64,000 nt of DNA, from assembly GCA_054601695.1 (NCBI GenBank), contig BAAHQB010000147.1:186001-250000 (forward strand), given 5' to 3'. Position numbers and translations under genes: made by a program. Numbering within the stretch: position 1 is the first letter of the stretch; every line of letters begins with the position of its first letter. The notes beneath the pieces are model-generated. The model was given only the letters and a program-made list of their open reading frames with translations. It did not search any database and was not told where the DNA came from. Shown piece after piece: positions 1 through 64,000 of the stretch. The stretch is from Amorphochlora amoebiformis. Lineage: Eukaryota > Cercozoa > Chlorarachniophyceae.

Positions 1-1697
<1,697 letters not shown>

Positions 1698-1699
1698 TC

Positions 1700-1826
1700 A
1701 GACGGAATAAAAAGGCGAAATCGTCCAAGGATCTTCTCGAAGCTGAAAACATGGGGCCTTCATACATGTCAGATCAAGCAATTATGTTATTGTCATACTT
1801 TTCTAGATATTGTGTATTCAGACATT
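1700..1826 (+). CDS. Candidate terminal exon of an unknown gene
   Basis: Directly after a (TA)n tract that ends in a cag acceptor there are about 125 bases of ordinary composition. One frame, entered after one base, is open to a TGA and reads as a lysine-rich stretch followed by DLLEAENMGPSYMSDQ and a hydrophobic tail. A second frame is also open. No upstream exon could be linked with confidence. It could be the last exon of a gene lying to the left of the window, or chance. No function can be named. Confidence 0.25.
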
Positions 1827-1859
1827 GATATATTTAGGTATTAATATGTAAATGTATAA

Positions 1860-2471
<612 letters not shown>

Positions 2472-2598
2472 GGCATCTGTACACCATCGAATAAAAATGG
2501 CTTTAACCTGCCAACGGCAACCACCATACTTTATTCGGCCGTTTCTAGTGCTTTCTGGGCAAAGTCTAAGCTGTAATGTGTACGGGTCTAGCTTAGGT

Positions 2599-2682
2599 AG
2601 GTCTTACAGTACCGTGACCTCTCGTTTGTTAACTTTGTTAAGGTCTTACAGTACCGTGACCTCTCGTTTGTTAACTTTGTTA
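2599..2682. repeat. Perfect 42-bp tandem duplication
   Basis: A 42-bp unit beginning aggtcttacagtacc occurs twice head-to-tail without a mismatch (2599-2640, 2641-2682). Because 42 is a multiple of three it keeps open a 94-codon frame (2497-2781), which is otherwise unconvincing: hydrophobic, unrecognised, and starting next to repeat DNA. The identity of the copies implies a recent duplication. Confidence 0.9.
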
Positions 2683-2966
2683 AAAATGTTTATTTCGTGG
2701 TCTAGTAAAAGTTTGATATTATTAATTTTTTTTGTTCCCTTTACTCTTGGTACTGTTTTTGGTGACGCTAGGACTCAATGATGAAATTGAAACCTACTCA
2801 ACTAGTCGAGTCGAGTGTTTAGCGTATATATAATGTGACTCTACACTATGGGGTGGTGGCGTTTTTAATTGCTTCCGTACAGACGGCTTCTATCAAGTCT
2901 CGCATTGCTGATGGTATACATGTTCAGACTATGCTCTTAGCTCCAGTCGCTATATATATATATATG

Positions 2967-3039
<73 letters not shown>

Positions 3040-3553
3040 CGCGCGCGTAGTAATGAAATTGTTATATTTCTTGTCAAAATTACGCTTCCTAGTTAGAACA
3101 TACTAAGACTAGTGTGACAGAGTGCACGCGCGGTATAAAAAACTTTAGACCTGAACGTTGTATCACAGTCTAGAGAGTACACTATAATATTTATATCAGG
3201 CGCGCGCTGGAGTAGCCACAGTGTAGGCAAATTTATCTCCCACTAACTACTAGAACTTGACTTATCTGGCTAATCTTGCTCATTGACCGTAGGAAATTAG
3301 GTCGATAATGACAGAATCTAGAGAATGACTGGGCCATGATCTATCTAGAGGATGATCATCTAGATCATGTAGCTAGCTAGATCAATGGATATGGGTCAGA
3401 GCAAATTACCAAAACCACTCTCGTACTACTAGTAGTAGTACCATAACTATCTCGACTATAACATGGTACGGATTACTACCAGTTTGTGTTGTAAACGGTC
3501 TATGGACTAGATGGAATGATGAATTATGACACATACGACATATGCATATACTA

Positions 3554-3584
<31 letters not shown>

Positions 3585-4239
3585 GTATATATTCATGAAC
3601 TCGATAATACCTCGTCATCGACCACTAATGGGCCCCAGGGCCATACATCATTAATGGTCCACAGGCCATAGATCACTAATGGGCCACAAAGGGAATGCAT
3701 AGTGACCAAGTAAACTATCATCTCAGATGTAACTTCTGTGCGCAACCGCTAGTAAGCTCAACGTCATCATGAGTCAGGCTTCTTTCGTGAGTGCAAGCTG
3801 CGTAACCAACAAGCCTAAGCCAGTTCAGCTGCATGGCGTGACAACTCAGCCATGTAGCCAGAGGTTATACACGCTATCACACATCACGGTGGGATGGGTT
3901 ATTATTGGCACACATCACGGTGGGCTAACTTCGCGATCACACTCCGCGATCACGATCACGATCACAAGCAGCGCCATATGCTACCGGGATTTTGTGCCAA
4001 CAACACTTTGGAAAGTCTCCAAGGAGTCTCTCCAGCAAACTTATTAGCCGACTTTTTTGGACTTCCGAATCTAGGACATCTTTATGTAATTCCACCTAAT
4101 CTCCACGAAGTCTCCAAAACTCGTTGACTCCTTCCTCGCGGGTGCCTCACAGCCGAGAAAAGGCACAAGCAAACTCCATCGGAGACAACCCCGCCACCGC
4201 GCAAGAGCCGATTCAGATTTTGGAGACTTGGAAGAAAGT
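2683..4239. other. Unique spacer upstream of the DUF4336-like gene
   Basis: Mixed-composition DNA with a (TA)n tract at 2952-3036. A possible 31-nt exon lies at about 2882-2912 (gtacag on the left, GTATAC on the right, reading TASIKSRIAD), but it has no partner. About 3290-3390 is dense in CTAG and GATC palindromes. A degenerate tandem repeat built on aatgggcca lies at 3625-3690, and a cgatcacgatcac run at 3946-3966. The last 250 bases probably hold the promoter and 5' leader of the next gene. Confidence 0.5.
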
Positions 4240-12310
<8,071 letters not shown>

Positions 12311-13185
12311 TTCTATCCATCTTTCAAATCTCTTTTATTCTGTAGGTGTCTTTCCTTCAGATGATGATAATGCTTTACCACCAGATGGTGATAATTCTTC
12401 ACCACCACGAGCTCCATTCTTACGAGCTCTATGTTCACTAAGAAACGTTTCTTAGTGTTTGTTCTTCGTGGGTAGCACTGCCATATTCGTTCTTCTCGTT
12501 TTTCTCATGTTCGCTCTTCTTGAAGGTTCGCCAAGATCAGTAGGGCCAATTCATTAGATTTGTGAAAAAAAGAAGTTCGTATAATAGTTTTGCAGCAATC
12601 ATGCTTAATTAAGTTCATGTATATGTTAAAACATGTTCGGATCACAAACTGAGACGAAGTTCCGCTACTTCAACAGTGTATCTAGTGTAAATTTATGGTT
12701 CAAGATGCAGTCTGTACATATTCTAGACATGGGCTCATATTTAAACTTTACATATTAAAACATAAATATCACTACTTCCACTGAGTCCTTGATGACATGT
12801 ACATGAGACTCAATACAATTTAGTTACATTTAGGATCTCAGTGATCACACTCTAGACACTCTACTCGAAGTTTTACACCATTCTCACACGACGTCGATAT
12901 TAGTATTTTAAACTTGGCGAAATCATCGGAATGGTTAAATCCGTGTACCGATACACACAGATGAGCCAACCCAAATCATGCGGTTATGAGCATAACCCTG
13001 ATTCCTGAGCTAAGCCTAGTAAGCGTCAACCTAATATGTATCTACTGAGAACTTCAAATAAAGACGAAGACTCACTAGACTCATGATATATTGACACACA
13101 CTTTTGTCTAGATTGTGCTCAATGATCTAGATTATGTTACTGTTATAGTACGATACATACCGTATGATATACTATGATTATATAT

Positions 13186-13216
<31 letters not shown>

Positions 13217-13218
13217 GG

Positions 13219-13269
<51 letters not shown>

Positions 13270-13292
13270 AATTGTATATATAGGTGTGCCTA

Positions 13293-13323
<31 letters not shown>

Positions 13324-13557
13324 CATGAGTCATGTATATTTATATATATATATTTCTGTATATGTATCTAGATATATATCTAGATATACTATATACCCCA
13401 TTATATATATATTCATAGTATATCAGAGATTGATGTATAACTTGATATGTATACATATATACATACAATATTTCACGCAGTACACATGTGTGAATGTATA
13501 AAGTATACATAGGCAATATTAGGCATATCTCAAAATACATATATGTATAAATATATA

Positions 13558-13590
<33 letters not shown>

Positions 13591-13605
13591 TAATATTATT
13601 ATATA

Positions 13606-13646
<41 letters not shown>

Positions 13647-14184
13647 TACATATACAATACATTTATATACAAATAAACTAAATATTTACTGTAGTATATA
13701 CTTGCCAGTAATAAAATAACAATAGCAAGGATACAAATACGCGACGTCATCCGCAGACCACAGCCGTTGCTTAGCCCGAACTCTAAATTTTGAATTTACA
13801 AATATCTTACATGGTCATTAATCCCTTTATTAATGAGCTGTTATTTCGAATCAAACAATCGATTGTTTTTTGGGTAATTACACGTGCAAGATTCAACGAA
13901 TTCGTTTTGGAATTTAAGCACGTTTCAATTTTGCATAGTGACAGCGCACGATGTCACATCCAGAATGTTGGTTTCAGAAAAATAAATAATACTTCTAAAG
14001 ACGTTTCATAAAAATATCTGATCGAGGATTGTTTTAGGTGATAACGAAATTCTGGCACATTCTACAAAAGTTTTAAAATATCGGCCGTTTTCTCGCGGGA
14101 TTGCGTGGGCAGATTCCAAGTGGAAACCGAGCGCCCATCACACGCGAACGCCCCGCCACCAATCTACCAACCCACCAATAGAAA
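12311..14184. other. Intergenic spacer, DUF4336-like gene to alpha-tubulin
   Basis: Unique DNA at 12311-13130, then (TA)n-rich DNA at 13170-13660, then unique DNA up to the tubulin start. A perfect 22-bp palindrome lies at 12436-12457. The bases just before the tubulin ATG are GC-richer and contain CCACCAAT and CCCACCAAT, possible CCAAT-type elements or leader. Short frames here (for example 13790-14011) resemble nothing recognised and are not called. Confidence 0.6.
12436..12457. terminator. 22-bp perfect palindrome downstream of the DUF4336-like gene
   Basis: The sequence cactaagaaacg followed by tttcttagtg is a perfect inverted repeat with no loop, centred about 135 bp after the TGA of the DUF4336-like gene. 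It could be a 3' processing or hairpin element of that transcript, or a protein-binding site. No poly-A signal was tied to it. Confidence 0.3.
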
Positions 14185-15826
<1,642 letters not shown>

Positions 15827-16472
15827 GCCAAGATGAATTTATTCTAGGGCTGAGTGTTAGCCTTATACTATGATTTGTCTCTTGAGACAAGTTAATTCAA
15901 TTATGGAAGTGTTTCCGGATATATATATTTATAATATATATATATATATATTATATATATATATACATATTATGCGTAATATATATACTTTTTGACGTCC
16001 GTGATACACAAACTTAATTATAATAGTCATCCAGCCGTTCCTCTAGAGTCTAGACTCGACCGAGTAATAATGTAGTCTGGGTAGTATCTAGAGTATCTCC
16101 TGCAGTATGTATCTCTAGATCTGGAGTAGTAAAGAGTAGATTAATTTGTGATGTCTAGAGATCTAGAAGATCTAGAAGATAGTCTAGATAGTACTGACTC
16201 TAGCTAGTGAGTAGTGGTCGTTAATCATTATCTGGTGAGTACTCTAGGTAGACAGAATCTGACAGATATCTAGATATAGCTTATTAAATAGATATTCTCA
16301 TGATCATGAGCTTCTAGAGCTAGTGATGTATACGTATACAGAGCTTGTCCGAATTGATCGATCATGCAGTAAAAAGTTCGGTGCAATGACCTAGAGATGT
16401 CTATTATATATATATATATATAATATAGATCTAACTAGTGAATTAGAATTCTTAATTCGCGCGCCATCATGA
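15827..16472. other. Tail-to-tail spacer rich in CTAG motifs
   Basis: This spacer lies between the tubulin stop and the stop of the minus-strand S15 gene. It holds a short (TA)n tract (15920-15965) and, at about 16040-16330, an unusual density of CTAG, TCTAGA and GATC motifs with repeats such as agatctagaagatctagaag. It probably contains both 3' untranslated regions. No gene is seen. Confidence 0.6.
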
Positions 16473-48517
<32,045 letters not shown>

Positions 48518-48890
48518 AAATTTGTGACAGAGCGGGACATACCCCCATGTTCGCTCGCTTGTGACACAACCCTCTAAGACTGCATTCATAAACACGTGTC
48601 TGGCTTGAAGGGCAACGATGCTCGTATGGAGGCAAGCCCTTTGCCCCGAAGAATTATATGGACACATGGGGAATTATTGGAGATCTTGTTTTGGGTGACT
48701 CCGCCTTAATTCGGTTTTTCAATTTTTAAATCGAAGGAGTGGTGGAAGAATGCAAGAGGACAGGCGAACAGTGGAGAGTTTTGATTTTTTTTCGGGCAAA
48801 GTTACCAAAAGGAATCCGTAGATTTTGGTTGGTTCTGCCTGAATCAAGCCTTGATTGGCTAACACGTGCGCCAAGTTTGCATCTATCCAG
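48518..48890. promoter_or_regulatory. Divergent (shared) promoter spacer
   Basis: 373 bases separate the ATG of the minus-strand S15 gene from the ATG of the plus-strand PT-repeat gene; both products begin with signal peptides. The spacer is repeat-free and includes ATTGG (a reverse CCAAT element) at 48854-48858. Open frames continue into it from the S15 side without a stop, so the leader length is uncertain. Confidence 0.5.
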
Positions 48891-59434
<10,544 letters not shown>

Positions 59435-61527
59435 ATAAGGTAAGTCGAAAGCTGGAGCTGATATTTTGTGCACAATTGCATCGCTAAATCGAAAACTGAA
59501 ATGATGTGAACAGAATAGCACCGGTCCACGAAGACCATATCCTGTTGACTCCCAAACGTAAAAGAAGCTTGGACGAGGACGACGCCTGATTCTAACGAAA
59601 TCTTGTTTAAACATACCGCTTGTCCGGAAACACATTATCTGCATTATACTGTGGCATATGCTTGAGTGACGAAGTTAAAATGTTGTCATCATCCCTGCAT
59701 GCAGCCAGCATAATCTCGATGTGGTTTGTTAGCGCTTATAAGTACAGAATGAGTCTATGAGAATGATCTTGTACTCTCCAGAATCTGCATTGAGGCTAGA
59801 TCTCCTGGATTGTTCGGTCCTCAAGATCCTCCTACATATGACTAGATGATAACTAGAAAAATAATAAGTATCATGCATCAAGTACATGGTACGTAGCCTA
59901 GATGCTTTGTCTAGTTGTTTCGCAAAACCGTTACCAGCACACGGACCGCGATGAATCTAGTAATCGGAATTTGGTATCATACTCATGAAAATTCCTCCTT
60001 GCTGGATTGTCTAGACTCTAGATTGTAGCCATGGATAGTAATTTTAGTAATTCTAGTAATTCCCCGGGCTTATGACATGACTGATATGATTCAACGGACA
60101 GCGTACTAGCGTATCATAAGTACTGTATATATAATCATATTATATGTGCATGTATACCTTTGTATACAAGGCTTACAATTATATAGATAAGTGATATGAA
60201 TATTAATTTTAGAGTGTATTAGTTATGATAGGATGTCAATACTGCAGGTGTTGACGGAGGAGGGTGTTAGTAGTGTTGTGGTGTTGACGTAGGGTTTTAG
60301 TAGTGTTGTGGACGTAGCGTGTTGCCAGTGTTACGGTCCGTGTATGATTGTGGCACTAGACAATTATACGAAGGGAGTGTAGTATATTGTATACAAAGTA
60401 TGCAAACTCATGAGCCTGGCGCATGAGTAGCAGTCGTAGTGCCAGTATATTGTATGCAAAGTCATGACTCATGAGCCTATATAGCACATGAGTAAGTAGC
60501 AGTCGTAGTGACAGGACGCGCCAAAACCTCCGGTATTCGGCGTCTTCTTAGTCAAACTCTCGTTTCGTGTTCCTCAAACTCTTGTTTCGCCTTTCTACTG
60601 ATATCGATCATGAGTAGCAGACTAATAGTAAGTACCAGTCGTAGTGAGAGTATATTGTATACAAACTCATGAGCCTATATAGCACATGAGTAGCAGTCCG
60701 AGTAGTGACAGACTGACAGTATATTGTACACAAAGTCATGAGGCTAGCACATGAGTAAGTAGCAGTCGTATTGACAGTATATGTATTGTATGCAAAGTCA
60801 TGAGTCTAGCACATACATGAGTAGCAGTCGTAGTGACAGTATGTTGTATACAAAGTGATGAGGCTAGCACATTCGTGTTTGTCGTAAGGAGGGTAGGTAG
60901 TACATGAGTAGTACATGCATTGACTGCCACTCATACCTAAAACTCATAACCTCATTCATCATCTACTAGTCTACTCACTACATTCATTTTGGACGGGCCG
61001 GTTAACGGGACCTCATCATATCCCCTCGACTTGGATTTAGCTCACATTCGCCGAAAAGATACACAATACTGAATGATAATATATAATTTCGGCCATATAA
61101 AAAGATTTGGGGTGTTGATACTCGTAAAAGGGCGGTCCTTGTGCATTCATGCGGTTGGAAGCAAGGTATCACAGCTTTTCTGCAAAGCCTACGCTAACGT
61201 GTCTGTCATCCGCTCCCACACTAACAGTTTAGAGTCTCAAATACCACCACAATCACAACAAACGCTCTGAGGGCCTTGTGGAATGTCAAGCACGAGCTTC
61301 TACTAGAACAAAGCTGTGAGCGGCGTTTCTGTTTGCTGAACAAGACGTCGATCAACCGTTGGACCTCCAGACAATACGCCTGATGAAAATATGTGCGGAC
61401 AGAAAGAGAGAGAGACAGATAGACAGAGCAGCTGTGAACGATGGTTTATATGATGGACTCATCGAGTTGATACAGGCAGGCTCACAAGTTTGCGATGGAG
61501 ACCTCAATGGAGGTGACATATATGTAC

Positions 61528-61559
<32 letters not shown>

Positions 61560-61564
61560 GAGTT

Positions 61565-61663
<99 letters not shown>

Positions 61664-62546
61664 GTTTATACACAAGCATAGTTGCAGCACAAGTCGGTTT
61701 CTGAGTATATGAAATAGGTTAGTGTTGTCTGTTGTTGGTGATTTGATCATCTCTCGATATCGCACACTCTCTGAGTGAGTCGGATAATGCGAGAGTAAGA
61801 CGTGGGAGGGGAGATTCCAGGATACACAAAAGAAGCCTATCAATGGAATCCTGTCTTCAAAACTGTTTAGTTGTATTTGGTGGGTGTATGCTCTCCCATG
61901 GCCTAGGGCGGCTCCTGTGGCTCCGCTGTTTTGATTTAAAATCTTAAATGATGATGAATTGGAAATTCGGGAACGCGCTAAGGTAGCGTAGTAGCGAGAC
62001 CGCACTATGACAACCTGGACCAATTACATCGCCTTTCATCTAAAACAAATGTAGACCCTAATGGTACTATTAGGCCAGAATACAACATGGATGCGATTCT
62101 CGTTTGAATTCAACTAAATGTCAGTGGTCGAGTACGCTAGTGGGTTGGAGTCTTTTCCCATCGGAAGCTTAAGCTGTACCTCCAGTTGCCCAAGATCCAG
62201 CAAGATTTACCTACACTAGACCTTTCCAGACCTCGCCCCACTAGACTAGCCTAATGGAATGGATCGAGTGCATGCGAGCACTAATGTTGTCAGTAATACC
62301 ACCGCATGTAGCCGTGGAACAACATAGCCGCTGGCCCGCGGCCCGGTCATATGTTGGCGAAACTCCCCAACTCTCTCCCAACGTCTAGAACGTATATATA
62401 CCCGTTCCAAATTAATACGTCGCCGGGGTCGGTTTTAACAACTCTCAGGCCTATTTATGCGCGGGGAGCGTTTTGTACACATGCAAGATATTATACTCCC
62501 CGCCCTCTCGCCAGATTTCACCCTGTGTCGAAACAACCAGCATCCT
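59435..62546. other. Intergenic spacer with tandem repeats
   Basis: A perfect donor-like AAG|GTAAGT lies at 59438-59446, just after the PT-gene stop, with a possible acceptor gtgaacag near 59514, so a 3'-untranslated intron is possible. At 60240-60320 three short repeats carry gttgacg and gtagtgttgtgg. At 60370-60910 a degenerate repeat of about 65-75 bp carries catgagtagcagtcgtagtgacagtatattgta, about 7 copies. At 61563-61660 there is (CA)n and (TA)n. Several short frames (for example 61073-61270 + and 61352-62023 -) match nothing recognised. No RNA gene was seen. Confidence 0.6.
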
Positions 62547-63818
62547 ATGCCTACCGCGCTCTCCAAGAGTTTTTCCGTTGCATCCCTCCTCGGGGGTTTG
62601 CGCCAGTTGAAGGCCAATGTCGACCAGGTAACTACCATTTAGAGACCATCTATCGTCAAATCTGGCCACCAGAGGTGGTAAAGAAAGAGAAGTTGGATAT
62701 TTCTGACCCTGTTATGCATTTCGCAGACTTCGGCCCGATTTAACAACCCTGTTGCTGCTCAGGTTGTATCCCATGCAATCGACACACTATCTCATATACG
62801 TGCGTACTCACAGCAAGTTTTGCTGACGATGACAGAGCCCCAGTCTTTATGAGTTGAATCCAGTTGTTCTTCTACAGTTGTTCTTCTACACTGACTGCTC
62901 TCACCAACCCACTCCAACACTAAACTTGTACTGCACTTCTCTCAGGCAGCGTCCTGGGTTGGTTGGACTACGACTAACCCTCAGCCTCGCCTCAGCTCTC
63001 CTTTCCATGAGGGTCAGGGTTTCAGTGCAATCGAGATGGTCGATATGTCCCAGGTAAGTGAAACCCTTCGTGCTAATATGTTTGATTTCAAGGACGAATC
63101 CAGGTGGTCCAGGTGGTCCGACGATACCCATCAACTTAAACTCATCAACCGCGACGACGACCCTCACCTTCAAGACACCCCCGACGATCAACACCACCTT
63201 CAAGACACCTCCAACAATGCGCATCAACTTGAACACACCTCCGACGATGCCCAACACCTCCAAGACACCTCCGACAATGCTCATCAACTTCAAGACACCT
63301 CCGACGATGCCCACCACCTTCAAGACGCCTCCGTCAAAGCGCATCAACTTCAAGACACCTCCGACGATGCTCAACACCTCCAAGACACCTCCGACAATGC
63401 GCATCAACTTGAAGACACCTCCGACAATGCTCAACACCTTCAAGACGCCTCCAACAATGCGCATCAACTTCAAGACAAACCCGACGATGCCCAACACCTC
63501 CAATACACCTCCGACAATGCGCATCAACTTGAAGACACCTCCGACAATGCTCAACACCTTCAAGACGCCTCCAACAATGCGCATCAACTTCAAGACAAAC
63601 CCGACGCTAGTACAAGTCTCGCCATGCCTCTCATAGCTACTCCGACCGTCACTGTAACCGGCGCTCCAGTCGGCATTCCAACCTACCGCGGCGCTGTCAA
63701 CTCCGATGCTGGGTTGGAAACTAATACGCCCAAATCTCAACCCGACCCAGAACTCGAACCCGAACTCCAAAACGAATACAAATACAAACTACAAACACAA
63801 CCCGAACTCGAATCTAAG
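62547..63818 (+). CDS. 5' part of an unknown gene with a 10-residue tandem repeat
   Basis: Exons 62547-62627, 62727-62762, 62946-63053 and 63093 to about 63818, all bounded by AG/GT and all phase 0, give at least 317 aa with no stop. The start [20 protein letters not shown] is basic and hydroxylated with no acidic residue, like an organelle transit peptide. Exons 2 and 3 read [12 protein letters not shown] and [15 protein letters not shown]. Exon 4 has about 14 copies of a 10-residue unit such as [10 protein letters not shown], then a Pro/Glu/Gln-rich tail. The last donor (AAG|GTTTCA) is a guess; the gene probably runs past the window. A second plus-strand frame through the repeat (TFKTPPTM type) is also open to 63636 and is the main alternative. 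A further 27-nt exon at 62836-62862 is possible. No function can be named. Confidence 0.45.
63168..63603 (+). repeat. 30-bp coding tandem repeat, about 14 copies
   Basis: The unit resembles cttcaagacacctccgacga followed by tgcgcatcaa. Units alternate between two forms, giving a 60-bp higher-order period. Two plus-strand frames and an antisense frame stay open through it. Confidence 0.9.
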
Positions 63819-63845
63819 GTTTCATCAATACACATACATACATAT

Positions 63846-63859
<14 letters not shown>

Positions 63860-63878
<19 letters not shown>

Positions 63879-63949
63879 CGTATATGCATATATATATATA
63901 TATCTAGTATATATATATATATATATGTATATGTATGTATAAATAATGT

Positions 63950-64000
<51 letters not shown>
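63860..64000. repeat. (TA)n tract at window end
   Basis: (TA)n with TATG variants. It is probably the start of an intron of the preceding gene. Confidence 0.85.

Overview
The window is nuclear DNA of a eukaryote, probably a protist. It has spliceosomal introns (GT-AG, plus one likely GC-AG), a standard alpha-tubulin gene, secretory signal peptides, and all three standard stop codons in use. Prolyl-threonyl (PT) linkers of the kind seen in secreted proteins of diatoms, oomycetes and other stramenopiles suggest a stramenopile-like organism, but this is inference and no species is claimed. Roughly half of the DNA is simple repeat, overwhelmingly (TA)n. Most long open frames of the form (Ile-Tyr)n are translations of that repeat and are not genes.

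Five genes were reconstructed by hand by chaining exons with compatible splice phases. (1) 4240-12310 (+): a 12-exon gene for a DUF4336-like (metallo-beta-lactamase-related) protein of about 268 aa. (2) 14185-15826 (+): a complete 4-exon alpha-tubulin of 452 aa. (3) 48517-16473 (-): about 38 tiny exons spread over 32 kb, encoding a secreted S15/CocE-type (X-Pro dipeptidyl-peptidase-like) serine hydrolase of about 790 aa, with nucleophile, acid, histidine and a PepX_C-type C-terminus visible. (4) 48891-59434 (+): a 16-exon gene, divergent from gene 3, for a secreted mosaic protein of about 1320 aa with three copies of an unrecognised Cys-rich domain joined by acidic, WPT and PT-repeat linkers. 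(5) 62547 to about 63818 (+): the 5' part of a gene with a 10-residue tandem repeat, running off the window.

Layout: 1-4.2 kb is TA repeat with short unique islands and possible exons. Genes 1 and 2 follow head-to-tail. Gene 2 and gene 3 are tail-to-tail. Genes 3 and 4 share a 373-bp divergent spacer. A 3.1-kb spacer with tandem repeats separates genes 4 and 5.

The main structural theme is that introns are of two kinds. Short ones (about 38-100 nt) have no repeat. Long ones (0.3-3 kb) are filled with alternating pyrimidine-purine simple repeats and minisatellites of 7 to 68 bp. One intron of gene 3 holds about 950 bp of (CG)n/(TG)n inside (TA)n. Several exons have tandem, decayed copies beside them. 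No computation was run; exon boundaries come from reading splice motifs and phase and need transcript data.
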